Part shown: positions 26,352-33,459 of the stretch, in pieces
Layout: each line of letters begins with the position of its first letter
Position numbering within the stretch: the first letter of the stretch is position 1
Source: an uncultured Rhodobacterales bacterium
GTDB taxonomy: Bacteria; Pseudomonadota; Alphaproteobacteria; Rhodobacterales; Rhodobacteraceae
Direction: 5' to 3'
DNA: 64,000 nt
Assembly (NCBI GenBank): GCA_903845215.1
Contig: CAIMWI010000085.1
Coordinates: 41,880-105,879, forward strand
Program-made: the position numbers and the translations under genes
Notes under the pieces: model-generated
What the model was told of the DNA's origin: nothing
What the model saw: only the letters and a program-made list of their open reading frames with translations
Databases searched by the model: none

Positions 26352-27869
26352 ATGGCCACTATCCCGCCCGAGGCCCTTGTACTGCCCGCAGCCGAGCGGG
26401 GCAGTTTGCAGCAGCGCATTCGGCAGATGGTGACCGAAGGCGTTTTATCGGGGCGGTTTCGGCCGGGGGGCAAGATGCCCTCGTCGCGGGGCTTGGCGGC
26501 GCATTTGCAAATTTCGCGGCTGACGGTGACTTTGGCTTATGCCGAACTCGTAGCGCAGGATTATTTGGCGGCGCGGGGGCGGTCGGGGTATTACATTTCC
26601 GACAATGCGCCTTTGGCCAGCGAATTGCCCGCGCAGGCCACTCGGGTCGAGGCGGCGGAATTTGGCCGCATCGCGGGGCGTTTCACCGGCGGGCGCGGGG
26701 TAGAGCGCCCCGAGGATTGGGAGCGCTATCCCTTTCCGTTCATCTACGGCCAAGCCGATCCCAGCCTGTTTGATCATCACAACTGGCGCCAATGCGCTTT
26801 GCGGGCGCTGGGGCGGCGCGATTTTGCCGCGATGACGGCGGATTACTACGAACGCGACGATCCTTTGCTGATCGAACACCTGCTGCGCCACATTCTGCCC
26901 CGCCGTGGCATCGCCGCGCGCGAGGACGAAGTGTTGCTGACCATGGGCGCACAAAACGCCCTGTGGCTGGCGGCCGCGTGCCTTTTGGGCCCCGGGCGGC
27001 GGGCCGTGATCGAGAATCCGGGCTATCCGGGCCTGCGGTCGATCTTGGCCGCATCGGGCACCGAAGTGCTGGCCGTTGATGTTGACGCGGATGGTCTGCC
27101 ACCCGAGGCCCTTCCCAAGGGGGTGGACGTGGTCTTTACCACCGCCAGCCACCAATGCCCGACCAATGCCACCATGCCGGTCGAGCGCCGCCGCGCTTTG
27201 CTGGACGCCTCGGCCCGCGATGGGTTTGTCATTGTCGAGGATGATTACGAATTTGAGATGTCGTTTCTCAAACCCGTCTCGCCGGCGTTGAAGTCTTTGG
27301 ACGGCGAGGGGCGGGTGGTTTATGCGGGGTCTTTTTCCAAATCGGTCTTTCCCGGCATGCGCCTTGGCTATCTGATCGGCCCGCCCGGCTTTATCCGCGA
27401 GGCGCGGGCCTTGCGCCTGATGACGCTGCGCCATCCGCCCGGCCATATCCAGCGCACCATGGCCTATTTCCTGAGCCTTGGGCATTATGACACGTTGATC
27501 AACCGCATGCGCGCGGCCTTTCGCAAGCGCCGTCAGGTGATGCAAGACGCCATCGACGCGCATGGCTTGACGGTTGCGGGGCAGGGCGGCTTTGGCGGAT
27601 CAAGCTTTTGGATGCAAGCGGCGGTTGACACCGAAGATTTGGCCACCCGCCTGCGCGCACACGGCGTTCTGATCGAACCGGGCCGCCCGTTCTTTGACCC
27701 TGCGCGCGAAGACTGCCGCCATTACCGACTTGGCTATGGCTCGATCCCGCACACCCGCATTGCCGAGGGCATCGCCAAGATCGCCGCAGCCCTTGGCGGG
27801 CTGTCTGGCCCTGTGACGACTGGCCTTATGCCGGTGTCCTCACTGGACCTAAGAGCCCACAAGCCCTAA
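26352..27869 (+). CDS. tauR: TauR, MocR-type transcriptional regulator of taurine genes
   Basis: A 505-residue MocR protein. The N-terminal winged helix is GntR-like (LQQRIRQMVTEGVLSGRFRPGGKMPSSRGLAAHLQISRLTV). The remaining 350 residues form an aminotransferase fold with the PLP-lysine motif SFSKSVFPGMRLGY. In related bacteria TauR activates tpa and xsc and represses itself when taurine is present. The start at 26352 follows AGAGGAAG. Its 3' end contains the operator used for xsc. It lies between tpa and xsc on the same strand. Confidence 0.92.
   Translation: MATIPPEALVLPAAERGSLQQRIRQMVTEGVLSGRFRPGGKMPSSRGLAAHLQISRLTVTLAYAELVAQDYLAARGRSGYYISDNAPLASELPAQATRVEAAEFGRIAGRFTGGRGVERPEDWERYPFPFIYGQADPSLFDHHNWRQCALRALGRRDFAAMTADYYERDDPLLIEHLLRHILPRRGIAAREDEVLLTMGAQNALWLAAACLLGPGRRAVIENPGYPGLRSILAASGTEVLAVDVDADGLPPEALPKGVDVVFTTASHQCPTNATMPVERRRALLDASARDGFVIVEDDYEFEMSFLKPVSPALKSLDGEGRVVYAGSFSKSVFPGMRLGYLIGPPGFIREARALRLMTLRHPPGHIQRTMAYFLSLGHYDTLINRMRAAFRKRRQVMQDAIDAHGLTVAGQGGFGGSSFWMQAAVDTEDLATRLRAHGVLIEPGRPFFDPAREDCRHYRLGYGSIPHTRIAEGIAKIAAALGGLSGPVTTGLMPVSSLDLRAHKP
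27820..27856 (+). promoter_or_regulatory. Predicted TauR operator for xsc, inside the tauR 3' end
   Basis: Half-sites CTGGCCTTAT (27820-27829) and CTGGACCTAAGAGC (27843-27856) are spaced 23 nt start to start, exactly as upstream of tpa. The site overlaps the last codons of tauR and lies about 50 bp before the xsc start, so xsc can be transcribed separately from tauR. Confidence 0.7.
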
Positions 27870-27905
27870 GGTTAGAAACGCCACATCGTCTTGAAGGAGC
27901 ATCCC

Positions 27906-29681
27906 ATGCGCATGACCACCGAAGAAGCCTTTGTCAAAACCCTGCAACTCCACGGCATCGAGCATGTGTTCGGGATCATCGGATCGGCCTTCATGCCGAT
28001 ATCGGATATTTTCCCCAAAGCGGGCATCCATTTCTGGGACTGCGCGCATGAAGGGTCGGGCGGGATGATGGCCGACGGCTTCACCCGCGCGTCTGGCCGC
28101 ATGTGTATGATGATCGCCCAAAACGGGCCGGGAATCACGAACTTCGTGACCGCGGTGAAGACCGCCTATTGGAACCACACGCCCTTGTTGCTGGTGACCC
28201 CGCAGGCCGCCAACAAGACCATCGGGCAGGGCGGCTTCCAAGAGGTCGAGCAGATGGCGCTGTTCAAAGACATGGTTTGCTATCAAGAAGAGGTCCGCGA
28301 TCCGACCCGCATGGCCGAAGTTTTGAACCGCGTGATCTTGAACGCCAAGCGCATGTCGGCCCCCGCCCAAATCAACGTGCCGCGCGATTATTTCACCCAA
28401 GTCATCGACATTGACCTGCCCCGTATCGTGGAATTCGAACGCCCGACCGGCGGCGATCACGCCCTGTCAGAAGCTGCAGCCTTGCTGTCTTCGGCCAAGT
28501 TCCCCGTGATCTTGAACGGCGCGGGTGTGGTGTTGGCGGGGGCTATTCCAGCCTCGATGGCTTTGGCCGAGCGTTTGGATGCGCCGGTGTGCGTGGGCTA
28601 TCAGCACAATGACGCCTTCCCCGGCAGCCACCCGCTGTTCGCTGGCCCCTTGGGCTATAACGGCAACAAGGCGGGCATGCAGTTGATCGCCCAAGCCGAT
28701 GTGGTGCTGGCCTTGGGCACGCGGTTGAACCCCTTCTCGACCCTGCCGGGCTATGGGTTGGACTATTGGCCCAAAGACGCCAAAATCATTCAGGTCGATA
28801 TCAATCCCGCCCGCATTGGCCTGACCAAGAAGGTCACGGTCGGCATCGTGGGCGATGCCAAGGCCGTGGCCGAGGGCATTTTGGCGCGTCTGACCAAATC
28901 GGCGGGCGATGCGGGCCGTGCGGATCGTAAGGCGCTGATCGGGGCGACCAAAAGCCGTTGGGCGCAGGAACTGTCCTCGATGGACCACGAGCAAGACGAT
29001 GTGGGCACCACATGGAACCAGCGCGCCCGTGACGCCAAGCCCGATTGGATGAGCCCGCGCATGGCGTGGCGCGCCATTCAGGCCGCTTTGCCGAAAGAGG
29101 CGATCATCTCGTCCGATATCGGCAACAACTGCGCAATTGGCAACGCTTACCCGACGTTCGAGGCGGGGCGTAAGTATCTGGCACCTGGCCTGTTTGGCCC
29201 TTGCGGCTATGGTTTGCCGTCTGTCGTGGGGGCCAAGATTGCCTGCCCTGACACGCCTGTTGTGGGCTTTTCGGGCGACGGGGCCTTTGGCATTGCGGTG
29301 ACGGAACTGACCGCCATTGGTCGCGGCGAATGGCCTGCCGTGACACAGGTGGTTTTCCGCAACTACCAATGGGGCGCTGAAAAGCGCAATTCGACGCTGT
29401 GGTACGATGACAACTTTGTCGGCACGGAATTGGACGAGGGTGTCTCTTATGCGGGCATCGCCAAGGCTTGCGGCTTGCAAGGTGTGGTGGCGCGCACGCA
29501 AGACGAGCTGACCGCCGCCCTGCACAAGGCCATTGACGATCAGATGAACCATGGCAAAACCACCTTGATCGAGGCGATGATCAACCAAGAACTGGGTGAA
29601 CCCTTCCGCCGCGATGCGATGAAAAAGCCGGTGGAAGTGGCCGGTATCTCTGCCGCCGATATGCGCCCGCAACTGGTGTAA
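27906..29681 (+). CDS. xsc: Sulfoacetaldehyde acetyltransferase
   Basis: A 591-residue thiamine diphosphate enzyme that converts sulfoacetaldehyde and phosphate to acetyl phosphate and sulfite, the desulfonation step. The N-terminal domain has EHVFGIIGSAFMPISD. The ThDP and Mg site is GFSGDGAFGIAVTEL with the following Asn in FRNYQWGAEKR. ANKTIGQGGFQEVEQM is diagnostic for Xsc rather than acetolactate synthase. The start at 27906 follows GAAGGAGC. The next gene begins 1 bp after its stop codon, forming a five-gene run to ackA. Confidence 0.94.
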   Translation: MRMTTEEAFVKTLQLHGIEHVFGIIGSAFMPISDIFPKAGIHFWDCAHEGSGGMMADGFTRASGRMCMMIAQNGPGITNFVTAVKTAYWNHTPLLLVTPQAANKTIGQGGFQEVEQMALFKDMVCYQEEVRDPTRMAEVLNRVILNAKRMSAPAQINVPRDYFTQVIDIDLPRIVEFERPTGGDHALSEAAALLSSAKFPVILNGAGVVLAGAIPASMALAERLDAPVCVGYQHNDAFPGSHPLFAGPLGYNGNKAGMQLIAQADVVLALGTRLNPFSTLPGYGLDYWPKDAKIIQVDINPARIGLTKKVTVGIVGDAKAVAEGILARLTKSAGDAGRADRKALIGATKSRWAQELSSMDHEQDDVGTTWNQRARDAKPDWMSPRMAWRAIQAALPKEAIISSDIGNNCAIGNAYPTFEAGRKYLAPGLFGPCGYGLPSVVGAKIACPDTPVVGFSGDGAFGIAVTELTAIGRGEWPAVTQVVFRNYQWGAEKRNSTLWYDDNFVGTELDEGVSYAGIAKACGLQGVVARTQDELTAALHKAIDDQMNHGKTTLIEAMINQELGEPFRRDAMKKPVEVAGISAADMRPQLV

Positions 29682-29682
29682 G

Positions 29683-30804
29683 ATGCGCTACGATCTGGCC
29701 ATTGTCGGGGCAGGGATTCTGGGGCTGGGCCATGCCTTAGCCGCTTCCCGCAGGGGCCTGAAGGTCGTGGTTATAGACCGCGAGGCCGAGGCGATTGGCG
29801 CCTCGGTTCGCAACTTTGGCTTTGTCACAGTGACGGGCCAACAGCAGGGGGATTGCTACCGCCGCGCGATGCGCTCGCGCGATGTTTGGGAAGAGGTGGC
29901 GCCCAAGGCTGGTATTCCAGTGGAACATCAAGGTTTGCTGGTGGTGGCTCAGCGGCCCGAGGCGATGGCGTGTCTCGAGGCCTTTGCCCGCACCGAAATG
30001 GGGAAAGGCTGCCACATCCTGACGGCGGCGCAAACCATGGCCGAACACGGTGGCGTTTTGTCGGGCAAGCCGATCCAAGGCGCGTTGTGGTCCAGCCATG
30101 AACGGCGCGTGGAAAGCCGCTTTGCGATCCCGAAGCTGGCTGCTTGGACCCAAAGCCTTGGCGTGACCTTTTTGCGCAAGACCTTGGTGAAAGAGGTGCA
30201 AAAGGGGCGGGTGCTGACGACAGCGGGCGTGGTTGAGGCGACACAGGTCGTTGTCTGCCCCGGCGATGACATGCTGACCCTGTATCCCGAGGTCATCGCC
30301 CGCCACCAGATCACCCGCTGCCGCTTGCATATGATGAAGGTGATGCCCGCAAAGCCCATCAAGCTGCCCGGGTCGATCATGTCAGACCAAAGTCTGGTGC
30401 GCTATCTGGGCTATGCCGAACTTCCCGAATCTGAACCCATCAAAGCCCGCCTGCGCGCCGAACAGCCGCGCACCTTGGCCGAGGGCATTCATTTGATCGT
30501 CGTGCAGGGGGCAGACGGTGGCCTGATCGTGGGCGACAGCCACCATTACGACTGGTCCCCCTCGCCCTTCCAACGGGCCGAGGTGGATGATCTGATCATG
30601 GACGAATTGCACCAGGTGCTGAACGTGCCCGGCGCGCAGATCACCGAACGCTGGAACGGTACTTATGCGTCAGGGCCTGAAACGATGATGCGCGAGACGA
30701 TTGACCATCAAACCCGGTTGGTGATCGTCACCAGCGGCACCGGGGCCAGCACGTCCTTTGCCATCGGCGAGGAAACCATTGCAGAGATTTACGGGAGAGC
30801 GTGA
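29683..30804 (+). CDS. FAD-dependent oxidoreductase of the TIGR03364 (HpnW) type
   Basis: A 373-residue DAO-fold flavoenzyme. The FAD-binding motif is LAIVGAGILGLGHALAASRRGLKV. ASVRNFGFVTVTGQQ and the C-terminal WNGTYASGPE resemble the family found beside phosphonate genes, which is thought to oxidise N-alkylated 2-aminoethylphosphonate to phosphonoacetaldehyde. The neighbour phnX supports this. Its position in the xsc operon leaves open an aminosulfonate substrate such as N-methyltaurine. Its TGA overlaps the phnX ATG (ATGA-type coupling). Confidence 0.8.
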   Translation: MRYDLAIVGAGILGLGHALAASRRGLKVVVIDREAEAIGASVRNFGFVTVTGQQQGDCYRRAMRSRDVWEEVAPKAGIPVEHQGLLVVAQRPEAMACLEAFARTEMGKGCHILTAAQTMAEHGGVLSGKPIQGALWSSHERRVESRFAIPKLAAWTQSLGVTFLRKTLVKEVQKGRVLTTAGVVEATQVVVCPGDDMLTLYPEVIARHQITRCRLHMMKVMPAKPIKLPGSIMSDQSLVRYLGYAELPESEPIKARLRAEQPRTLAEGIHLIVVQGADGGLIVGDSHHYDWSPSPFQRAEVDDLIMDELHQVLNVPGAQITERWNGTYASGPETMMRETIDHQTRLVIVTSGTGASTSFAIGEETIAEIYGRA

Positions 30805-31601
30805 TGCTGAAAGCGGCGGTATTTGATTGGGCAGGCACGGTGATCGACCACGGCAGCCAAGCGCCGATGGGGGTTTTTGTCAAAACCTTCAAGCAGTTCG
30901 GCGTGGATATCACCGTGGCCGAAGCGCGCGGCCCGATGGGCATGGCCAAGCGTGACCATATCAAAACCCTCATGGCTGTGCCCCGCATCGCCGCCGCTTG
31001 GCAAAAGGCGCAAGGCGCCGCCCCTGACGAGGCCGCGATTGACCGCGTTTACGACGTCTTTGTGCCGATGAATGTGGAAGCCGTCACCGATTACTGCACC
31101 ATGATCGAAGGCGCAGTCCCCGCCATCAACCGGATGCGCGCACGGGGCATGAAAATCGGCTCGACCACGGGCTATACACGCTCGATCATGGCCAAGGTGC
31201 TGCCTTTGGCTGCGGCGCAGGGCTACACGCCTGACAATCTGGTTTGCGCGGGCGATCTGTCCGAAGCGCGGCCTTCGGCGATGATGATGTACCGCACCTT
31301 CCTTGATCTGGCGGTTTGGCCTGCCCATACGGTCGTCAAGGTCGATGACACGGGCGTGGGCATTGGCGAGGGCTTGAATGCGGGCTGCTGGACCGTCGGG
31401 GTTGCCGTTTCGGGCAATGCGTTCGGCCTGAACCCCGCAGAAACGGCGGCGCTGACAGCGGACGAGTTCGCCCAGATGCGCGCTGCGGCCTATGCAGATC
31501 TGCGCCGCACAGGGGCGCATTATGTGATTGATTCTGTGGCCGATATGGATGCCGTTTTGGATGACATCGAAGGGCGGCTGGCGCGCGGCGAGCGTCCGTG
31601 A
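30804..31601 (+). CDS. phnX: Phosphonoacetaldehyde hydrolase
   Basis: A 265-residue HAD-superfamily enzyme that cleaves the C-P bond of phosphonoacetaldehyde to acetaldehyde and phosphate. The nucleophile Asp8 is in VFDWAGTVIDHGSQAP. The Schiff-base Lys49 lies in MGMAKRDHIKTLM, which separates PhnX from other HAD enzymes. KIGSTTGYTRSIM and VKVDDTGVGIGEG follow. No phnW lies nearby, so the substrate probably comes from the preceding flavoenzyme. Its 3' end overlaps the TSUP gene by 4 nt. Confidence 0.88.
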   Translation: MLKAAVFDWAGTVIDHGSQAPMGVFVKTFKQFGVDITVAEARGPMGMAKRDHIKTLMAVPRIAAAWQKAQGAAPDEAAIDRVYDVFVPMNVEAVTDYCTMIEGAVPAINRMRARGMKIGSTTGYTRSIMAKVLPLAAAQGYTPDNLVCAGDLSEARPSAMMMYRTFLDLAVWPAHTVVKVDDTGVGIGEGLNAGCWTVGVAVSGNAFGLNPAETAALTADEFAQMRAAAYADLRRTGAHYVIDSVADMDAVLDDIEGRLARGERP

Positions 31602-32341
31602 TTCCGTTTGATCTGTCGCCCGTCGGTCTGGGCTGGATGGCCGTCACCATTTTGGTGGCGGGCTTTGTTCGCGGCTATTCTGGCTTTGGCTTTTCGGCAC
31701 TGACGATTGCCTCCTCGGCGCTTGTTACCAACCCGCTGCATTTTGTGGCGGTGGTGGTGCTGTGGGAAACGGTGATGACCCTGCAAGCCCTGTCAGGCAT
31801 CTGGAAGGATGTGGATTGGCGCAGGGTGGGCTTATTGCTGGTGGGTGCCATGGTGGGGATGCCGCTGGGCATCTGGGCGCTGACATCAATTTCCGAAGAT
31901 GCGGCGCGGGGGGTGATTTCGGCTTATGTTCTTACCATGAGCCTGATTTTGCTGGCAGGCTGGAAGCTGCGCGGCACGGTTGGCCCCTTGGCCAATCTTG
32001 GCGCGGGGCTGGTGTCGGGCTTGGCCAATGCGCCGGGGATGGGCGGGCTGCCGGTTGCGGCGTTCTTTGCCGCCCAAGCCATGTCGCCTGCGGTGTTTCG
32101 CGCGACTTTGGTCGCCTATTTCCCGCTGCTCGACCTGTATTCCGCGCCGATTTACTGGTGGGGCGGCATGGTGACATGGGACACGCTGTGGATCGGCCTG
32201 ATCGGCTTGCCGCTGGTGGTTTTGTCCAACTGGCTGGGAAGCCGCCATTTTCTGCGCACGGAACCGCAAGATTTTCGCCGCTTTGCCATTTTGCTTTTGG
32301 CGGGGCTGGCGGCCCTTGGCCTGCTGAAATCGGTGCTGTGA
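31598..32341 (+). CDS. tauE: TSUP family membrane exporter (TauE/SafE-like)
   Basis: A 247-residue membrane protein with about eight hydrophobic segments, starting at GTG 31598 within the phnX stop codon. The first repeat has FVRGYSGFGFSALTIASSAL and the second GLVSGLANAPGMGGLPVAAF, the paired Gly-rich motifs of TauE/SafE proteins. In taurine operons TauE is thought to export sulfite or sulfoacetate. Sulfite from Xsc is the obvious cargo here. Specificity is inferred from the neighbourhood. Confidence 0.82.
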   Translation: MIPFDLSPVGLGWMAVTILVAGFVRGYSGFGFSALTIASSALVTNPLHFVAVVVLWETVMTLQALSGIWKDVDWRRVGLLLVGAMVGMPLGIWALTSISEDAARGVISAYVLTMSLILLAGWKLRGTVGPLANLGAGLVSGLANAPGMGGLPVAAFFAAQAMSPAVFRATLVAYFPLLDLYSAPIYWWGGMVTWDTLWIGLIGLPLVVLSNWLGSRHFLRTEPQDFRRFAILLLAGLAALGLLKSVL

Positions 32342-33361
32342 ATGCTGCTGGTCGTCAATGCCGGATCGTCCTCGTTGAAACTGGCGGTGTTTGACGCGGG
32401 CCTTGCCCAAGTGGCGCAGGCGCGGGCAGAGCGGATCGGCACGGGGGGGGCTGCGACCCATCTGGACGCGTTGCAGCAAGGGTTGGCCGAAATGGCCCTG
32501 ACCCCTGCGCAATTGACGGGGGCCGCACACCGTGTGGTGCATGGCGGGCGGGGATTGACCAACACACTGCGGGTGACACCTGCGGTTTTGGAGGGGATCC
32601 GCGCCTGCATCCCCCTCGCCCCACTGCATAACCCCGCCAACCTGATGGCGATCGAGGCTTTGGCCCGCCTTGCCCCAGACCTCCCGCAATATGCCAGTTT
32701 TGACACGGGCTTTCACGCCACCAACCCCGATGTGGCGACCCGCTATGCTTTGCCCGCTTCGGCCAGCGATCTGGGCCTGCGGCGCTATGGCTTTCACGGG
32801 ATCAGCTACGCCAGTCTGGTGCGCAACCTGCGCGATGCAGGGGATTTGCCGCCCCGCGTGCTGGGGCTGCATCTGGGCAACGGGGCCTCGCTGTGCGCCA
32901 TTTTGAACGGACGCTCGGTGGCCACGACCATGGGCTATTCGCCCGTCTCGGGCCTGACGATGGGCACGCGCAGCGGCGATATCGACGCCAACGCGGTGCT
33001 GAAACTGGCCGAGGTGTATGGGGTGGATGGCGCAGGGCAGATTTTGAACCGCGCCTCGGGCCTGCTTGGTTTGGGCGGTGTGGCGGATATGCGCGCCCTT
33101 CATGCCGATCCCTCGCCCGAGGCGCGCTTTGCGATTGACAACTTTGTCTATTGGGCGATCCGCCATGCGGGCTCGATGATCGCGGCCATGGGCGGGGTGG
33201 ACCTTTTGGCCTTTACCGGCGGCATTGGCGAGAATGACAATGTGGTGCGCGACCGCATCACCCAAGGGCTGGCTTGGGCAGGGGCCCCGCGCGCCGTGGT
33301 TGTGCCTGCGCAAGAGGAAAAGCAGATCGCCCTTGATGCGGTGGCCTTGGGGGCGGGTTGA
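32342..33361 (+). CDS. ackA: Acetate kinase, short form
   Basis: A 339-residue ASKHA kinase, shorter than the roughly 400 residues of E. coli AckA. It interconverts acetyl phosphate plus ADP with acetate plus ATP. Motifs seen are LLVVNAGSSSLKLAVFD, HRVVHGG, FDTGFHATNP, RRYGFHGISY, HLGNGASLCAI, MGTRSGDIDANAV and FTGGIGEND. All main family motifs are present, so the gene looks functional. It follows the TSUP gene without a gap. It sits where many relatives have phosphotransacetylase (pta). Confidence 0.9.
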   Translation: MLLVVNAGSSSLKLAVFDAGLAQVAQARAERIGTGGAATHLDALQQGLAEMALTPAQLTGAAHRVVHGGRGLTNTLRVTPAVLEGIRACIPLAPLHNPANLMAIEALARLAPDLPQYASFDTGFHATNPDVATRYALPASASDLGLRRYGFHGISYASLVRNLRDAGDLPPRVLGLHLGNGASLCAILNGRSVATTMGYSPVSGLTMGTRSGDIDANAVLKLAEVYGVDGAGQILNRASGLLGLGGVADMRALHADPSPEARFAIDNFVYWAIRHAGSMIAAMGGVDLLAFTGGIGENDNVVRDRITQGLAWAGAPRAVVVPAQEEKQIALDAVALGAG

Positions 33362-33459
33362 TGAAATTCCAAGTTCGGGATGATTTTCGGGAAAACAGCC
33401 TAGCAAAGCGGCGAGTTCTCGCGATACCATTCCCCAAGTGCAGATCGTAAAGGACGGCC

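Noticed and set aside
31886..33430. A 514-codon open frame antisense to the TSUP gene and ackA
   Set aside because: Both sense genes carry full family motifs; the antisense product is rich in His, Gln, Arg and Pro without any recognisable fold, typical of high-GC shadows.
33362..33459. TauR operator upstream of soeA
   Set aside because: No CTGGAC-type half-site or paired repeat is visible in the 98-bp gap, so direct TauR control of soeABC is not supported here.
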